NCBI GenBank assembly: GCA_036271375.1
Contig: DATBAT010000322.1
Location: 1 to 12,521 of the forward strand
Length of the DNA stretch: 12,521 nucleotides
Reading direction: 5' to 3'
DNA from: DATBAT01 sp036271375
GTDB lineage: Bacteria > Acidobacteriota > Terriglobia > Terriglobales > Acidobacteriaceae
The notes beneath the pieces were generated by a model. The model had not been told where the DNA came from. It was given only the letters and a program-made list of their open reading frames with translations, and made no database searches. The position numbers and the translations under genes are program-made. The number at the start of each line of letters is the position of its first letter. The first letter of the stretch is position 1. Shown one piece after another: positions 1-5,688 of this stretch.

Positions 1-59
1 GGCAAAGTTTTCGCATCCGCAGATGCTCTATGAAACCGGAGGAATCGTCAAGACTGGGC
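1..59. other. Window edge without a callable gene
   Basis: I see no supported coding end here. One plus-strand frame stops at 31-33 after ten codons and could be the tail of a gene starting outside the window, but nothing in it is recognisable. A GCATC/GATGC hairpin (13-26) lies downstream of the ATL stop. Confidence 0.3.
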
Positions 60-446
60 TCACTCTTCCCACGGCCGCAACGCGTATTCATGCGCAGCCA
101 TGTCCACGCGCCTTCCGCGGAACCGCACCTTCTCCATGCCCAGTCGTAATCGTTGTTCCGCCGAGCCTGCCCCGCGGAGCTTGATTTCGCCACCGGCTCC
201 GACCACGCGATGCCACGGCAGCGCGCCGGGCTCGATGCGCAGCAACCGTGCCACCGCTCGATGATAAAGAGGATAGCCGGCCGCCGCCGCGACGCGTCCG
301 TAGGTGCTGACTTTGCCTTTCGGGATGGAACGAATCACCCGCCGGAAAGCGGCTTCGCGCAGTTGATTGGGCTTTATGCCGTCGCGAGTAATTCTTCGCT
401 TGAATTCCGCGGGGAGTTGAGCGAAAGTTGGTCGCCTGGTTCGCAT
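60..446 (-). CDS. Alkyltransferase-like protein (ATL, MGMT-fold, PWHR type)
   Basis: This small protein has the DNA-binding fold of O6-alkylguanine-DNA alkyltransferases. The active-site motif of true alkyltransferases is PCHR; here residues 77-80 read PWHR, so the acceptor cysteine is a tryptophan. In the known ATL family (E. coli YbaZ, S. pombe Atl1) such proteins bind O6-alkylguanine, flip it out and pass the lesion to nucleotide excision repair without removing the alkyl group. Other visible family features are KGKVSTYGRVA (43-53), with the DNA-contacting tyrosine Y49, and a probable arginine finger at R63 in the recognition helix. The 128-residue length suits a stand-alone C-terminal domain. 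An in-frame ATG at 476 exists, but it would overlap the divergent gene's start; the ATG at 446, after CAGGGACG, is preferred. A short GCATC/GATGC hairpin at 13-26 lies beyond the stop but lacks a T-run. Family call is firm; the start is less so. Confidence 0.88.
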   Translation of the reverse strand: MRTRRPTFAQLPAEFKRRITRDGIKPNQLREAAFRRVIRSIPKGKVSTYGRVAAAAGYPLYHRAVARLLRIEPGALPWHRVVGAGGEIKLRGAGSAEQRLRLGMEKVRFRGRRVDMAAHEYALRPWEE

Positions 447-469
447 CGTCCCTGAAGAGTCTAACCTCC

Positions 470-1360
470 ATGACATTCCTTGAGATCCTGGTTGGTTCCG
501 TCAAAGGCATGTTCCCCAGCCTGCTCTACTGGCTGGTCTTCCCCCTGGTTCCATTCATGATCGCGGAACAAATCTGGCCGGTGGGCAAGGCGCCGAAGTG
601 GCGCGACTACGGAACGAACCTGCTGATCGCCTTCTCCACCGTCTTTCTTTCGCTGCCGCTAGGGATAGCCGCAGGTTTGTGGAGCGCGCAGGCCCGGCAG
701 TATCTTCCATGGAAGCCGATCTCCTTCACGTTCCAAAGCATCGCGGCCGTACCGCATGTCGGACATGCACTGGAAATCCTGGCGATGATTTTTCTACCTC
801 TATTTCTGCACGATTTCTGGTTTTACTGGGCGCATCGCATTGAGCATAAAGTGCCCGCGCTGTGGGCATTTCACCGGCTGCACCACAGCGATGAGCTGAT
901 GAACACGTCGACATGGGCGCGTGATCATTTTTTGCAGAATTCCTGGCGGGCGTTTTTTTCGATTTTCACGCTGGGGATGATCGTCGATCTTGATTTGAAC
1001 GAGGCAGGCAAGGCCGCACTTTATTCGACGATGTTCCTGTCAGGCCTGTCGTTGTTCTATCACTCGGCGATCCACGTGCGGCTGCCTTGGCTTGATCGCA
1101 TCCTGGTCACGCCACAGGTACACCGTATTCATCATTCGATAGACCCGCAGCACTACAACAAGAACTTCGCGGACGGCCTGCCGATTTTCGATATCGTCTT
1201 CGGGACCTACCATCGCCCGGGCAAGGAAGAGTTTCCCTCCACCGGCTTGGGTGCGGACTTCCCCGCGCCGCGTTCGATATGGTCAGCACAATTTGGTCCG
1301 CTGTTGGCGGTGGGAAACATGCTGCTGCCAAAACGAAAAGTGCGAAGCGAACAGGCCTAG
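470..1360 (+). CDS. Fatty acid hydroxylase / sterol desaturase family membrane protein
   Basis: This is an integral-membrane, non-haem di-iron oxygenase-like protein of 296 residues. The histidine clusters that hold the two irons are all present: HDFWFYWAHR at 114-123, FHRLHHS at 134-140, a histidine pair in YHSAIH at 197-202 and VHRIHHS at 217-223. Hydrophobic segments at about 16-32, 50-70, 100-118 and 162-172 fit a family whose histidine boxes face the cytoplasm. Members hydroxylate or desaturate sterols, fatty acids, carotenoids or ether lipids; the substrate cannot be read from sequence. A TTG at 428 opens the frame, but the ATG at 470, with GAAGAG 11 bases upstream, starts where the usual N-terminal hydrophobic region begins and leaves 23 bp to the divergent ATL gene. 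Any promoter must therefore overlap that gene. Its stop lies 8 bp from the end of the convergent mug gene, with no terminator hairpin between them. Confidence 0.88.
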   Translation: MTFLEILVGSVKGMFPSLLYWLVFPLVPFMIAEQIWPVGKAPKWRDYGTNLLIAFSTVFLSLPLGIAAGLWSAQARQYLPWKPISFTFQSIAAVPHVGHALEILAMIFLPLFLHDFWFYWAHRIEHKVPALWAFHRLHHSDELMNTSTWARDHFLQNSWRAFFSIFTLGMIVDLDLNEAGKAALYSTMFLSGLSLFYHSAIHVRLPWLDRILVTPQVHRIHHSIDPQHYNKNFADGLPIFDIVFGTYHRPGKEEFPSTGLGADFPAPRSIWSAQFGPLLAVGNMLLPKRKVRSEQA

Positions 1361-1368
1361 CGCTTTTT

Positions 1369-1914
1369 CTACTTCGCGGCTTTCAGGGCCCGGCCAGCGA
1401 CTGCCTCAACCAGCTCGCGGTAAGCGATAGTTAGCCGTTCGAGATTGAAGGCTCGATTCAATCCGCTGGGATTGGGGAGCACCCACACAGCAACTCCGCC
1501 GAAGGTCTGAGCCTGCTCACCCCAGGGAAGATCGCGCTGATTGAAAATTGCCGCGAACGCGGGCTTGCCCAGGAACGCAAGGTAACGGGGAGTGTAGTGC
1601 TGGATCTTTCGCTCAAGCGCGGGCCTCCCCTCGATGAAATCATTTCTCCTAAGATCATTCGCTCCGACCGTTGGCCTTTCGACCGCTGATGTGAGCCCAT
1701 AACCATATCTGAGAAGAGTCCGCGCATTTTGAGGCAGGATCAGTTCGGGAGTAAATCCTGAGCGATGAAGCACACGCCAGAAACGATTGCTGCGAGTTGC
1801 GAAATGATGTCCGACCGAGGCGGATTGCATCCCGGGATTGATTCCGCAGAAGACTACTTTTAATCCCTTGGCGAGAACATCGGGAAGGCCTTGAACAGGA
1901 TTTTCATCTGGCAT
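1369..1914 (-). CDS. mug: G/U(T) mismatch-specific DNA glycosylase Mug
   Basis: Mug removes uracil, 3,N4-ethenocytosine and, weakly, thymine from mispairs with guanine, starting base excision repair. Both active-site motifs of the MUG/TDG branch of the uracil-DNA glycosylase superfamily are intact: GINPG at 24-28, whose asparagine N26 corresponds to the water-activating Asn of E. coli Mug, and NPSGLNR at 148-154, the minor-groove intercalation loop. Further family matches include FATRSNRFWRVL (38-49), ERPTVGAND (79-87) and WVLPNPSG. At 181 residues it is slightly longer than the E. coli enzyme (168), with short extensions at both ends. The ATG lies 3 bp after the stop of the upstream PEP mutase-family gene and has no clear Shine-Dalgarno sequence, so it is probably translated by coupling from that gene. 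It converges on the desaturase gene. Confidence 0.95.
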   Translation of the reverse strand: MPDENPVQGLPDVLAKGLKVVFCGINPGMQSASVGHHFATRSNRFWRVLHRSGFTPELILPQNARTLLRYGYGLTSAVERPTVGANDLRRNDFIEGRPALERKIQHYTPRYLAFLGKPAFAAIFNQRDLPWGEQAQTFGGVAVWVLPNPSGLNRAFNLERLTIAYRELVEAVAGRALKAAK

Positions 1915-1917
1915 GGA

Positions 1918-2751
1918 CTAAACAAAGCGGCCAAAGATCTCGTTCAGTTTTCGATTGGAAAATCCGCCGGCTAGACCGTCGAAATATCCGTCTTTCAACT
2001 TCTTCGCGGCTTCGACGAATGCCGCCCAGCCCACCAACGAAAGCGCTCCGCCTACGCTGAGCCGGCGGACGCCGAGATCGGTGTACTCCGCGAAGCTGAT
2101 CTCCGGCCCTATAGCCAGGATATTCACCGGCTTCGGTGCTACTGCCTTTACAAGCGTGGCGACATCTTCTTTTGTACTGAGTCCTGCCATGCCGATGCCC
2201 GGCGCGTAGAGACAGTCAGCGCCTGCATCGGCGAACGCGACTAGTTTGTCGATCGCATCGGAGGCGGATCCTCCAATCAGAAGTCCTTCGGTGCGCGCCA
2301 CCAGAATTACGTCTTCCCCAGTCTTATCGATGGCCGCGCGCGCAGCGCGAAGCCGCTCCACTGCGAGCGGAGTGTCATAGAGCTTTCCCAGATCACCCAC
2401 GACGCGGTCTTCAATCGATAATCCGGCGACGCCAGTCTTCACCGCTAATGTGACATTCTTCGCAAGTTCCTCCGGTTCACCGGCAAAGCCCGTCTCGTAG
2501 TCAGCATTTACCGGCAGATCGACCGCCGCACTGAGAGTCGTCAGTTGCTGCAGGACTTCGTCGCGCGTAACCGCATAATCAGGCTTGCCGCTAGTCCAGG
2601 CTGAGCCTGAGCTGGTGCTGGCAAGCGCCAGAAATCCCAACTCTTGCAACATGCGCGCGCTGCCTGCGTCCCATGGATTGGGAAGCATGAAGCAGCCCTG
2701 CTGATGGAGCGCGCGGAACGCGGCGCGTTTTTCGGCGACAGTCTTGTTCAA
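1918..2751 (-). CDS. Isocitrate lyase / PEP mutase family protein
   Basis: This 277-residue TIM-barrel protein belongs to the PEP mutase/isocitrate lyase superfamily, whose members make or break C-C or P-C bonds next to an enolate, using Mg2+. Visible family motifs are LPNPWDAGSAR (23-33), STSSGSAW (45-52) near the active site, VNADYETGF (81-89) with metal-binding acidic residues, GLSIEDR (110-116) and VARTEG (151-156). The cysteine loop KKCGH of isocitrate and methylisocitrate lyases is absent, and the loop after EDR (VVGDLGKLYD) also differs from the PEP mutase signature. It is therefore neither a classical lyase nor clearly a PEP mutase; a 2-oxo-acid or oxaloacetate-type hydrolase/lyase is possible. 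The start codon is TTG, supported by a perfect AAGGAG five bases upstream. It is the first gene of a two-gene unit with mug. I see no shared pathway; the pairing may be only a shared transcript. Confidence 0.9.
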   Translation of the reverse strand: MNKTVAEKRAAFRALHQQGCFMLPNPWDAGSARMLQELGFLALASTSSGSAWTSGKPDYAVTRDEVLQQLTTLSAAVDLPVNADYETGFAGEPEELAKNVTLAVKTGVAGLSIEDRVVGDLGKLYDTPLAVERLRAARAAIDKTGEDVILVARTEGLLIGGSASDAIDKLVAFADAGADCLYAPGIGMAGLSTKEDVATLVKAVAPKPVNILAIGPEISFAEYTDLGVRRLSVGGALSLVGWAAFVEAAKKLKDGYFDGLAGGFSNRKLNEIFGRFV

Positions 2752-2756
2752 ATGAA

Positions 2757-2762
2757 CTCCTT
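2757..2762 (-). promoter_or_regulatory. Ribosome binding site deciding a TTG start
   Basis: The minus strand reads AAGGAG, a perfect Shine-Dalgarno sequence, five bases before TTG at 2751-2749. No ATG or GTG in frame is similarly placed, so this site fixes the TTG as the start of the PEP mutase-family gene. Confidence 0.75.
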
Positions 2763-2818
2763 GTATGGGGAGATGAAGTATCGCAGTTTAACAGGCTGGC
2801 CACTCGCGGTTTTCGGAC

Positions 2819-2845
2819 ATTATGGCCGCGCAAGATTTATGTAAA
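2819..2845 (-). promoter_or_regulatory. Candidate sigma-70-type promoter for the PEP mutase/mug unit
   Basis: The minus strand shows TTTACA (2845-2840) and CATAAT (2824-2819) separated by 15 bases. Each box is a good match to the -35 and -10 consensus, but the spacer is two bases shorter than optimal. Transcription would begin near 2812, giving a leader of about 60 bases before the TTG start. The -35 box touches the outer stem of the first of three hairpins just upstream. Seen by eye only. Confidence 0.3.
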
Positions 2846-2906
2846 GACGCAACTTCTGCTGCGTCTTGCGGCCGCATCAATGCGGCTCCGACGTTGCTAA
2901 GCAACG
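2844..2906. repeat. Three tandem perfect hairpins in an intergenic region
   Basis: Three inverted repeats follow one another within 63 bp. The first is AAGACGCA (2844-2851) with TGCGTCTT (2860-2867), an 8-bp stem and 8-base loop. The second is GCCGCAT (2871-2877) with ATGCGGC (2880-2886), 7 bp around two bases. The third is CGTTGC (2892-2897) with GCAACG (2901-2906), 6 bp around TAA. The third is followed on the plus strand by pyrimidine-rich CCTCTTCTTTG. They lie between the rpsU terminator and the candidate promoter of the next minus-strand unit. No coding gene explains them. They could be a structured leader, stacked terminators, protein sites or a degenerate small repeat element; I cannot tell which. 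Confidence 0.5.
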
Positions 2907-2950
2907 CCTCTTCTTTGATCAATTATTGGATTTTAACGAAGGAAAGTGAA

Positions 2951-2979
2951 CCCGTCCTCGCAACCGGTGCAAGGACGGG
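2951..2979 (-). terminator. Terminator-like hairpin downstream of rpsU
   Basis: CCCGTCCT (2951-2958) pairs with AGGACGGG (2972-2979), an 8-bp GC-rich stem, and GCA/TGC (2960-2962 with 2968-2970) continues it inside one mismatch. It begins 8 bases past the rpsU stop. On the minus strand the stem is followed by TTCACTTTCCTTCG, which is pyrimidine-rich but not a clean T-run, so termination may be partial. Confidence 0.55.
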
Positions 2980-2987
2980 CCGTCAAA

Positions 2988-3185
2988 CTATTCTGGTTCT
3001 TTACGGCTCTTTTTGCGGGCACGCTTACGCGCCAGCGCCTGCTTTACCCGGCGCTTCTGGCCAGGCTTCAGGTAGAAGGAGTGACGTTTCACGTCCTTAA
3101 TGATGTCCTCGGTTTGCACCTTGCGCTTGAAACGGCGCAGGGCATTCTCCAGGGACTCACCTTCCTGCAGTCGAACTTCTGCCAA
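2988..3185 (-). CDS. rpsU: 30S ribosomal protein S21
   Basis: This 65-residue basic protein is a complete S21, a late-binding protein of the small ribosomal subunit located near the anti-Shine-Dalgarno end of 16S rRNA and involved in initiation. The family signature is plain: GESLENALRRFKRKV (9-23), then the acidic-to-basic stretch TEDIIKDVKRHSFYLKP (25-41) and a highly basic tail rich in Arg and Lys. The start is TTG: an in-frame TGA lies two codons upstream, no ATG or GTG is available, and a strong GGGGGTGA precedes it by six bases. The gene is not next to dnaG or rpoD, as it is in enterobacteria. It follows the phosphoesterase gene by 88 bp on the same strand and probably has its own promoter, though I could not pick one out. 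A hairpin terminator follows. Confidence 0.97.
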   Translation of the reverse strand: MAEVRLQEGESLENALRRFKRKVQTEDIIKDVKRHSFYLKPGQKRRVKQALARKRARKKSRKEPE

Positions 3186-3191
3186 AACGAA

Positions 3192-3199
3192 TCACCCCC
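3192..3199 (-). promoter_or_regulatory. Ribosome binding site fixing the rpsU TTG start
   Basis: The minus strand reads GGGGGTGA, ending six bases before TTG at 3185-3183. Its last three bases, TGA, are also an in-frame stop codon for rpsU, so no start further upstream is possible. Confidence 0.75.
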
Positions 3200-3273
3200 A
3201 ACCCAAGGCTAAAAAGACTCGGCTACAAGTTTACCCTATTTGGACAGCGAGGCCCACCAGCCAGAGACAGCCT

Positions 3274-4221
3274 TTAGTTCGTGAAGAATTCGTTCATGTT
3301 TGGAGCGGTCGCCGCAGCCCCAGGATAGGTTGTAATCCCGAGCGATGTCAGCATTAATCGCAAGGCGCTCTCGTGCTGGAACAGCGTCTTGGATTGATAC
3401 TGTTTCTTTGCCGATGGGCTCACTACGATCGCCGGAATGTGGCCACCTCCGTGCGCCGCATCCGAGATCATAGATTCATCGAACACAATCACTAGAAGCC
3501 CGTCTTTCTGGAACAGCGGGCTGGCAATCAAGGGATCTATATTGGCTTTCAGCCAGGCGTCTGCCTGCGCGAGTGTCCCGTCGTGGGCATCATGGTTGAG
3601 GTTGGGAACTACGTAGGAAAAGTCGGCAAGCCGACTCGCCGTCAAGTCGCCAGCAAACTGAGAGAACGGGACGATGTTGTCAGCTTGGCTGGTACCCACC
3701 ACATCCGAGAGATAAGCGAACGGATTGTGGTGCTTCGAATAAGGAAGGAGGTCGCCCGCAGTGTATCCAGTGGACGGCAGGCTTTCGGCATAACACTTCC
3801 AACTCTTGCCACCGGCGGTCAACTCGCGCACCAGGTTGTCGTCAGAAACTATTCCCGAAAAGCTGTCGTCATTCGTGATCAGCTTGCCGGTGGTAAGCAT
3901 GAAGTAGTTGCCGATCGAGGGATGCGTGTCGGCATAATATTGCGTGGCCAGTCCATAGTTCGCCGCCAGTGAATTCAGGTATGGCATGGTTGAGCGTCCG
4001 ATCACGTCCGAATAACTATGATTCTCCTCGACCAGCAACACGACGTGACCGAAAGTGATCTGTCCGGAACCACCGCCGGGAGGCGGATTAGGATTCGGGT
4101 TCGGAGAAGGAGTCGGGGATGGAGTGGGCGAGGTCGGTGAGCTGTAGCCTCCGCCGCACGATACCGCGGCCCAGAGTCCCCACACTAACAGCAATGCACG
4201 GACCTTCAAGCCGAACTCCAT
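3274..4221 (-). CDS. Lipoprotein phosphoesterase (alkaline/acid phosphatase, phospholipase C-like family)
   Basis: This exported 315-residue protein belongs to the phosphoesterase family that includes AcpA-type acid phosphatases and bacterial phospholipase C. The N-terminus is a lipoprotein signal: a hydrophobic run at 9-20 and lipobox AVSC ending at Cys22, which would be lipidated. Residues 27-53 are a low-complexity Pro/Ser/Thr/Asn linker ending in Gly, typical of a tether between membrane and enzyme. The catalytic domain starts at about 57. EENHSYSDVIG (65-75) corresponds to the ENHSF-type motif carrying metal and nucleophile positions. Later come DTHPSIGNYF (98-107), NLNHDAHD (207-214), VFDES (246-250) and HGGGHIPAIVVSP (257-269), which supply further metal ligands. 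The ATG is supported by AGGGAG five bases upstream. The substrate (phosphomonoester, phospholipid or nucleotide) is not readable. rpsU follows 88 bp downstream. Confidence 0.88.
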   Translation of the reverse strand: MEFGLKVRALLLVWGLWAAVSCGGGYSSPTSPTPSPTPSPNPNPNPPPGGGSGQITFGHVVLLVEENHSYSDVIGRSTMPYLNSLAANYGLATQYYADTHPSIGNYFMLTTGKLITNDDSFSGIVSDDNLVRELTAGGKSWKCYAESLPSTGYTAGDLLPYSKHHNPFAYLSDVVGTSQADNIVPFSQFAGDLTASRLADFSYVVPNLNHDAHDGTLAQADAWLKANIDPLIASPLFQKDGLLVIVFDESMISDAAHGGGHIPAIVVSPSAKKQYQSKTLFQHESALRLMLTSLGITTYPGAAATAPNMNEFFTN

Positions 4222-4516
4222 CCGGACTCCCTACGGCTACCTCGAAGTCTGACCCTGCAACCTGAAGATTGGCTTAAAGATTCGTTGATCTATTTCCACT
4301 CAAAACCCGCAAAAGCGACCCCATTCGCGGTGTCGACAAATACGTCCCCAGTCGAACTCGCAAAACTCCAGAAATTGATTCGTCCCGACTGCGATTAAGG
4401 GACGCGAAGTGACCAGCCCCTGTTAGTTCCGGATGCACTTCGCCCGGCGATTGGACTTCCGGGCGTTATACTTGTGCGCAAAAATTCGGCGAATCGAATC
4501 AGGTCGAGAGAGACCC
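4222..4516. other. Intergenic region with two weak inverted repeats
   Basis: No convincing gene is visible in these 295 bases. The region should hold the phosphoesterase promoter and the end of the permease/aminotransferase transcript, both on the minus strand. Two inverted repeats are present: CGTCCC (4381-4386) with GGGACG (4399-4404), and CGCCCGG (4441-4447) with CCGGGCG (4459-4465). Neither is followed by a T-run on the minus strand, so neither is a good intrinsic terminator. I could not identify a promoter with confidence. Confidence 0.4.
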
Positions 4517-5676
4517 CTAGCCATACACAATCGCTTTCAGCTCCCCAATCGTGTGGCTGATCTCTTCATCCGAAGTATAGAAATGCGGGGCGATACGAAT
4601 GCCAGCCCCCGGTCGGAAATCGACCAGAATATTCCGGCGTCCAAGTTCGGTGGTTACTTCTCGGCCGTTGGGTACGTCGAGAATTACGGTGCCGCCACGA
4701 AGTTCCGGATCGCGCGGGCTTCGCACCGTCAACGATGCTTCGTCGGCCCGGGCGATAAGGTCCTGTGTCTGGCGTTTTGACTTGGCGCGAATCGCAGAGA
4801 CTCCGATCTGGTTGACGATTTCGTATCCCGAACGCGCCGAGTACATTGCCGGCACGTTGGGCGTGCCATTGAGAAACCGCCGAATGTCGGGCGCATACTC
4901 GATCGGCCCGTTCACGAACTCAAAAGGTTGAGCATGTGCCGCCCATCCGGTAGCAGCCGGTTGGAGTTTCGCGTCAAGATCGGGCCGCACGTAAAGATAT
5001 CCCGAGCCGGGGCCGCCCAGCAGCCACTTCACCGAACCACCGGTGGCGAAATCTACTTCCAGTTTACTTACGTCGAGCGGCACGATTCCCGCGGACTGAT
5101 AAAGATCGGCGATCACATACGCGCCCACGTCGTGCGCGCGCTGGATGATGGGCGCGAGATCATGCAGGTAAGAGCTGCGAAATGCCACGTGGGAAATGCT
5201 GACCAGTTGCGTGCGTTCATCGATCGCGTTAAGGATCGCTTCTCGCGGAATAGTCATTCCGTCGACCGAGGGAACGGGCACCACCTGCGCTCCCTGGCGT
5301 TCGAGGGTGTGATAGATGTAGTCGTTCGAAGGAAAGTTCAGACCGTCGGTAATCAGCTTGTTGCGCCGCCCACTCCAGTCAAAACACGAAGTCACAATCA
5401 CTGGCAGATGGAGACATTCTGGTGCATCACCACGCGGCCCTTCGGTGCGCCGATAAGGGAGCCGATCAGATCGCCGCAGGTCATGGGCATGCTCCACCAA
5501 CCCTCTTCCCAGGCGCGAATGCCGCGCGTCGCCCAGGTTTCGGTGAACTCACGCAATGCGGCTTCCGCGCGCCGGGGCATCGGCCCCAGAGAGTGACTGA
5601 TCATGTAGGTGGTGTGCTCAAGAATAGGAAACTCTGCGCGCCAGACCAGCAGCGGATCTTCGGTGCTGTTTTTCAC
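4517..5676 (-). pseudogene. Class V PLP-dependent aminotransferase (kynureninase-like), frameshifted
   Basis: Two reading frames together encode one enzyme of the class V (kynureninase / isopenicillin-N-epimerase / cysteine desulfurase) family. The N-terminal 92 residues run from GTG 5676 to a TGA at 5400-5398 and include YMISHSLGPMPRRAEAAL and MHQNVSICQ. The remaining 294 residues continue in the -1 frame from 5401, with SCFDWSGRRNK, an aspartate facing the PLP ring in ADLYQSAG (D191 in restored numbering), and the PLP lysine in GSVKWLLGGPGSGYL (K217). Restoring one base gives 386 residues, the usual family length, with no part missing. It could cleave kynurenine-type substrates or act on other amino acids. 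Its GTG start overlaps the permease stop (GTGA), so the two are translationally coupled. Domain content is certain. Whether the frameshift is real or a sequencing error cannot be decided here; the lack of other damage favours a recent change or an error. Confidence 0.85.
5398..5415 (-). other. Frameshift point in the class V PLP enzyme
   Basis: On the minus strand the first frame ends AAT GTC TCC ATC TGC CAG TGA (N V S I C Q stop). The family sequence resumes at GTG ATT GTG ACT, whose first G is the last base of CAG. One base is missing relative to a continuous gene, at about 5400-5412. There is no homopolymer here and no X-XXY-YYZ slippery heptamer. Confidence 0.8.
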
Positions 5677-5688
5677 GATTTTGCTCCT
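5673..5688 (-). promoter_or_regulatory. Coupled stop/start (GTGA) with AGGAG ribosome binding site
   Basis: AGGAG (5688-5684) lies seven bases before GTG (5676-5674). The permease stop TGA occupies 5675-5673, so GTGA serves as both start and stop. The site fixes the start of the PLP enzyme and shows that it is translated with the permease. Confidence 0.8.

Noticed and set aside
13..26. GCATC/GATGC hairpin as a terminator for the ATL gene
   Set aside because: The stem is only 5 bp and no clear T-run follows, so it is too weak to call.
60..446. Active O6-methylguanine-DNA methyltransferase
   Set aside because: The acceptor cysteine is Trp in PWHR, which marks the alkyltransferase-like class.
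2822..3100. Plus-strand open frame of 92 codons across the hairpin region and rpsU
   Set aside because: It runs antisense through the rpsU terminator and part of rpsU, has no good ribosome site and no family resemblance.
4441..4465. CGCCCGG/CCGGGCG inverted repeat as terminator of the PLP-enzyme transcript
   Set aside because: No T-run follows on the minus strand, and it lies more than 50 bases past the stop; kept only as a note in the intergenic entry.
4433..4780. Plus-strand open frame starting in the intergenic region
   Set aside because: Most of it is antisense to the PLP enzyme, and the translation has no recognisable feature.
5398..5415. Programmed -1 ribosomal frameshift in the PLP enzyme
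   Set aside because: No X-XXY-YYZ heptamer occurs before the stop, and no strong downstream stem is obvious; a mutation or sequencing error is simpler.
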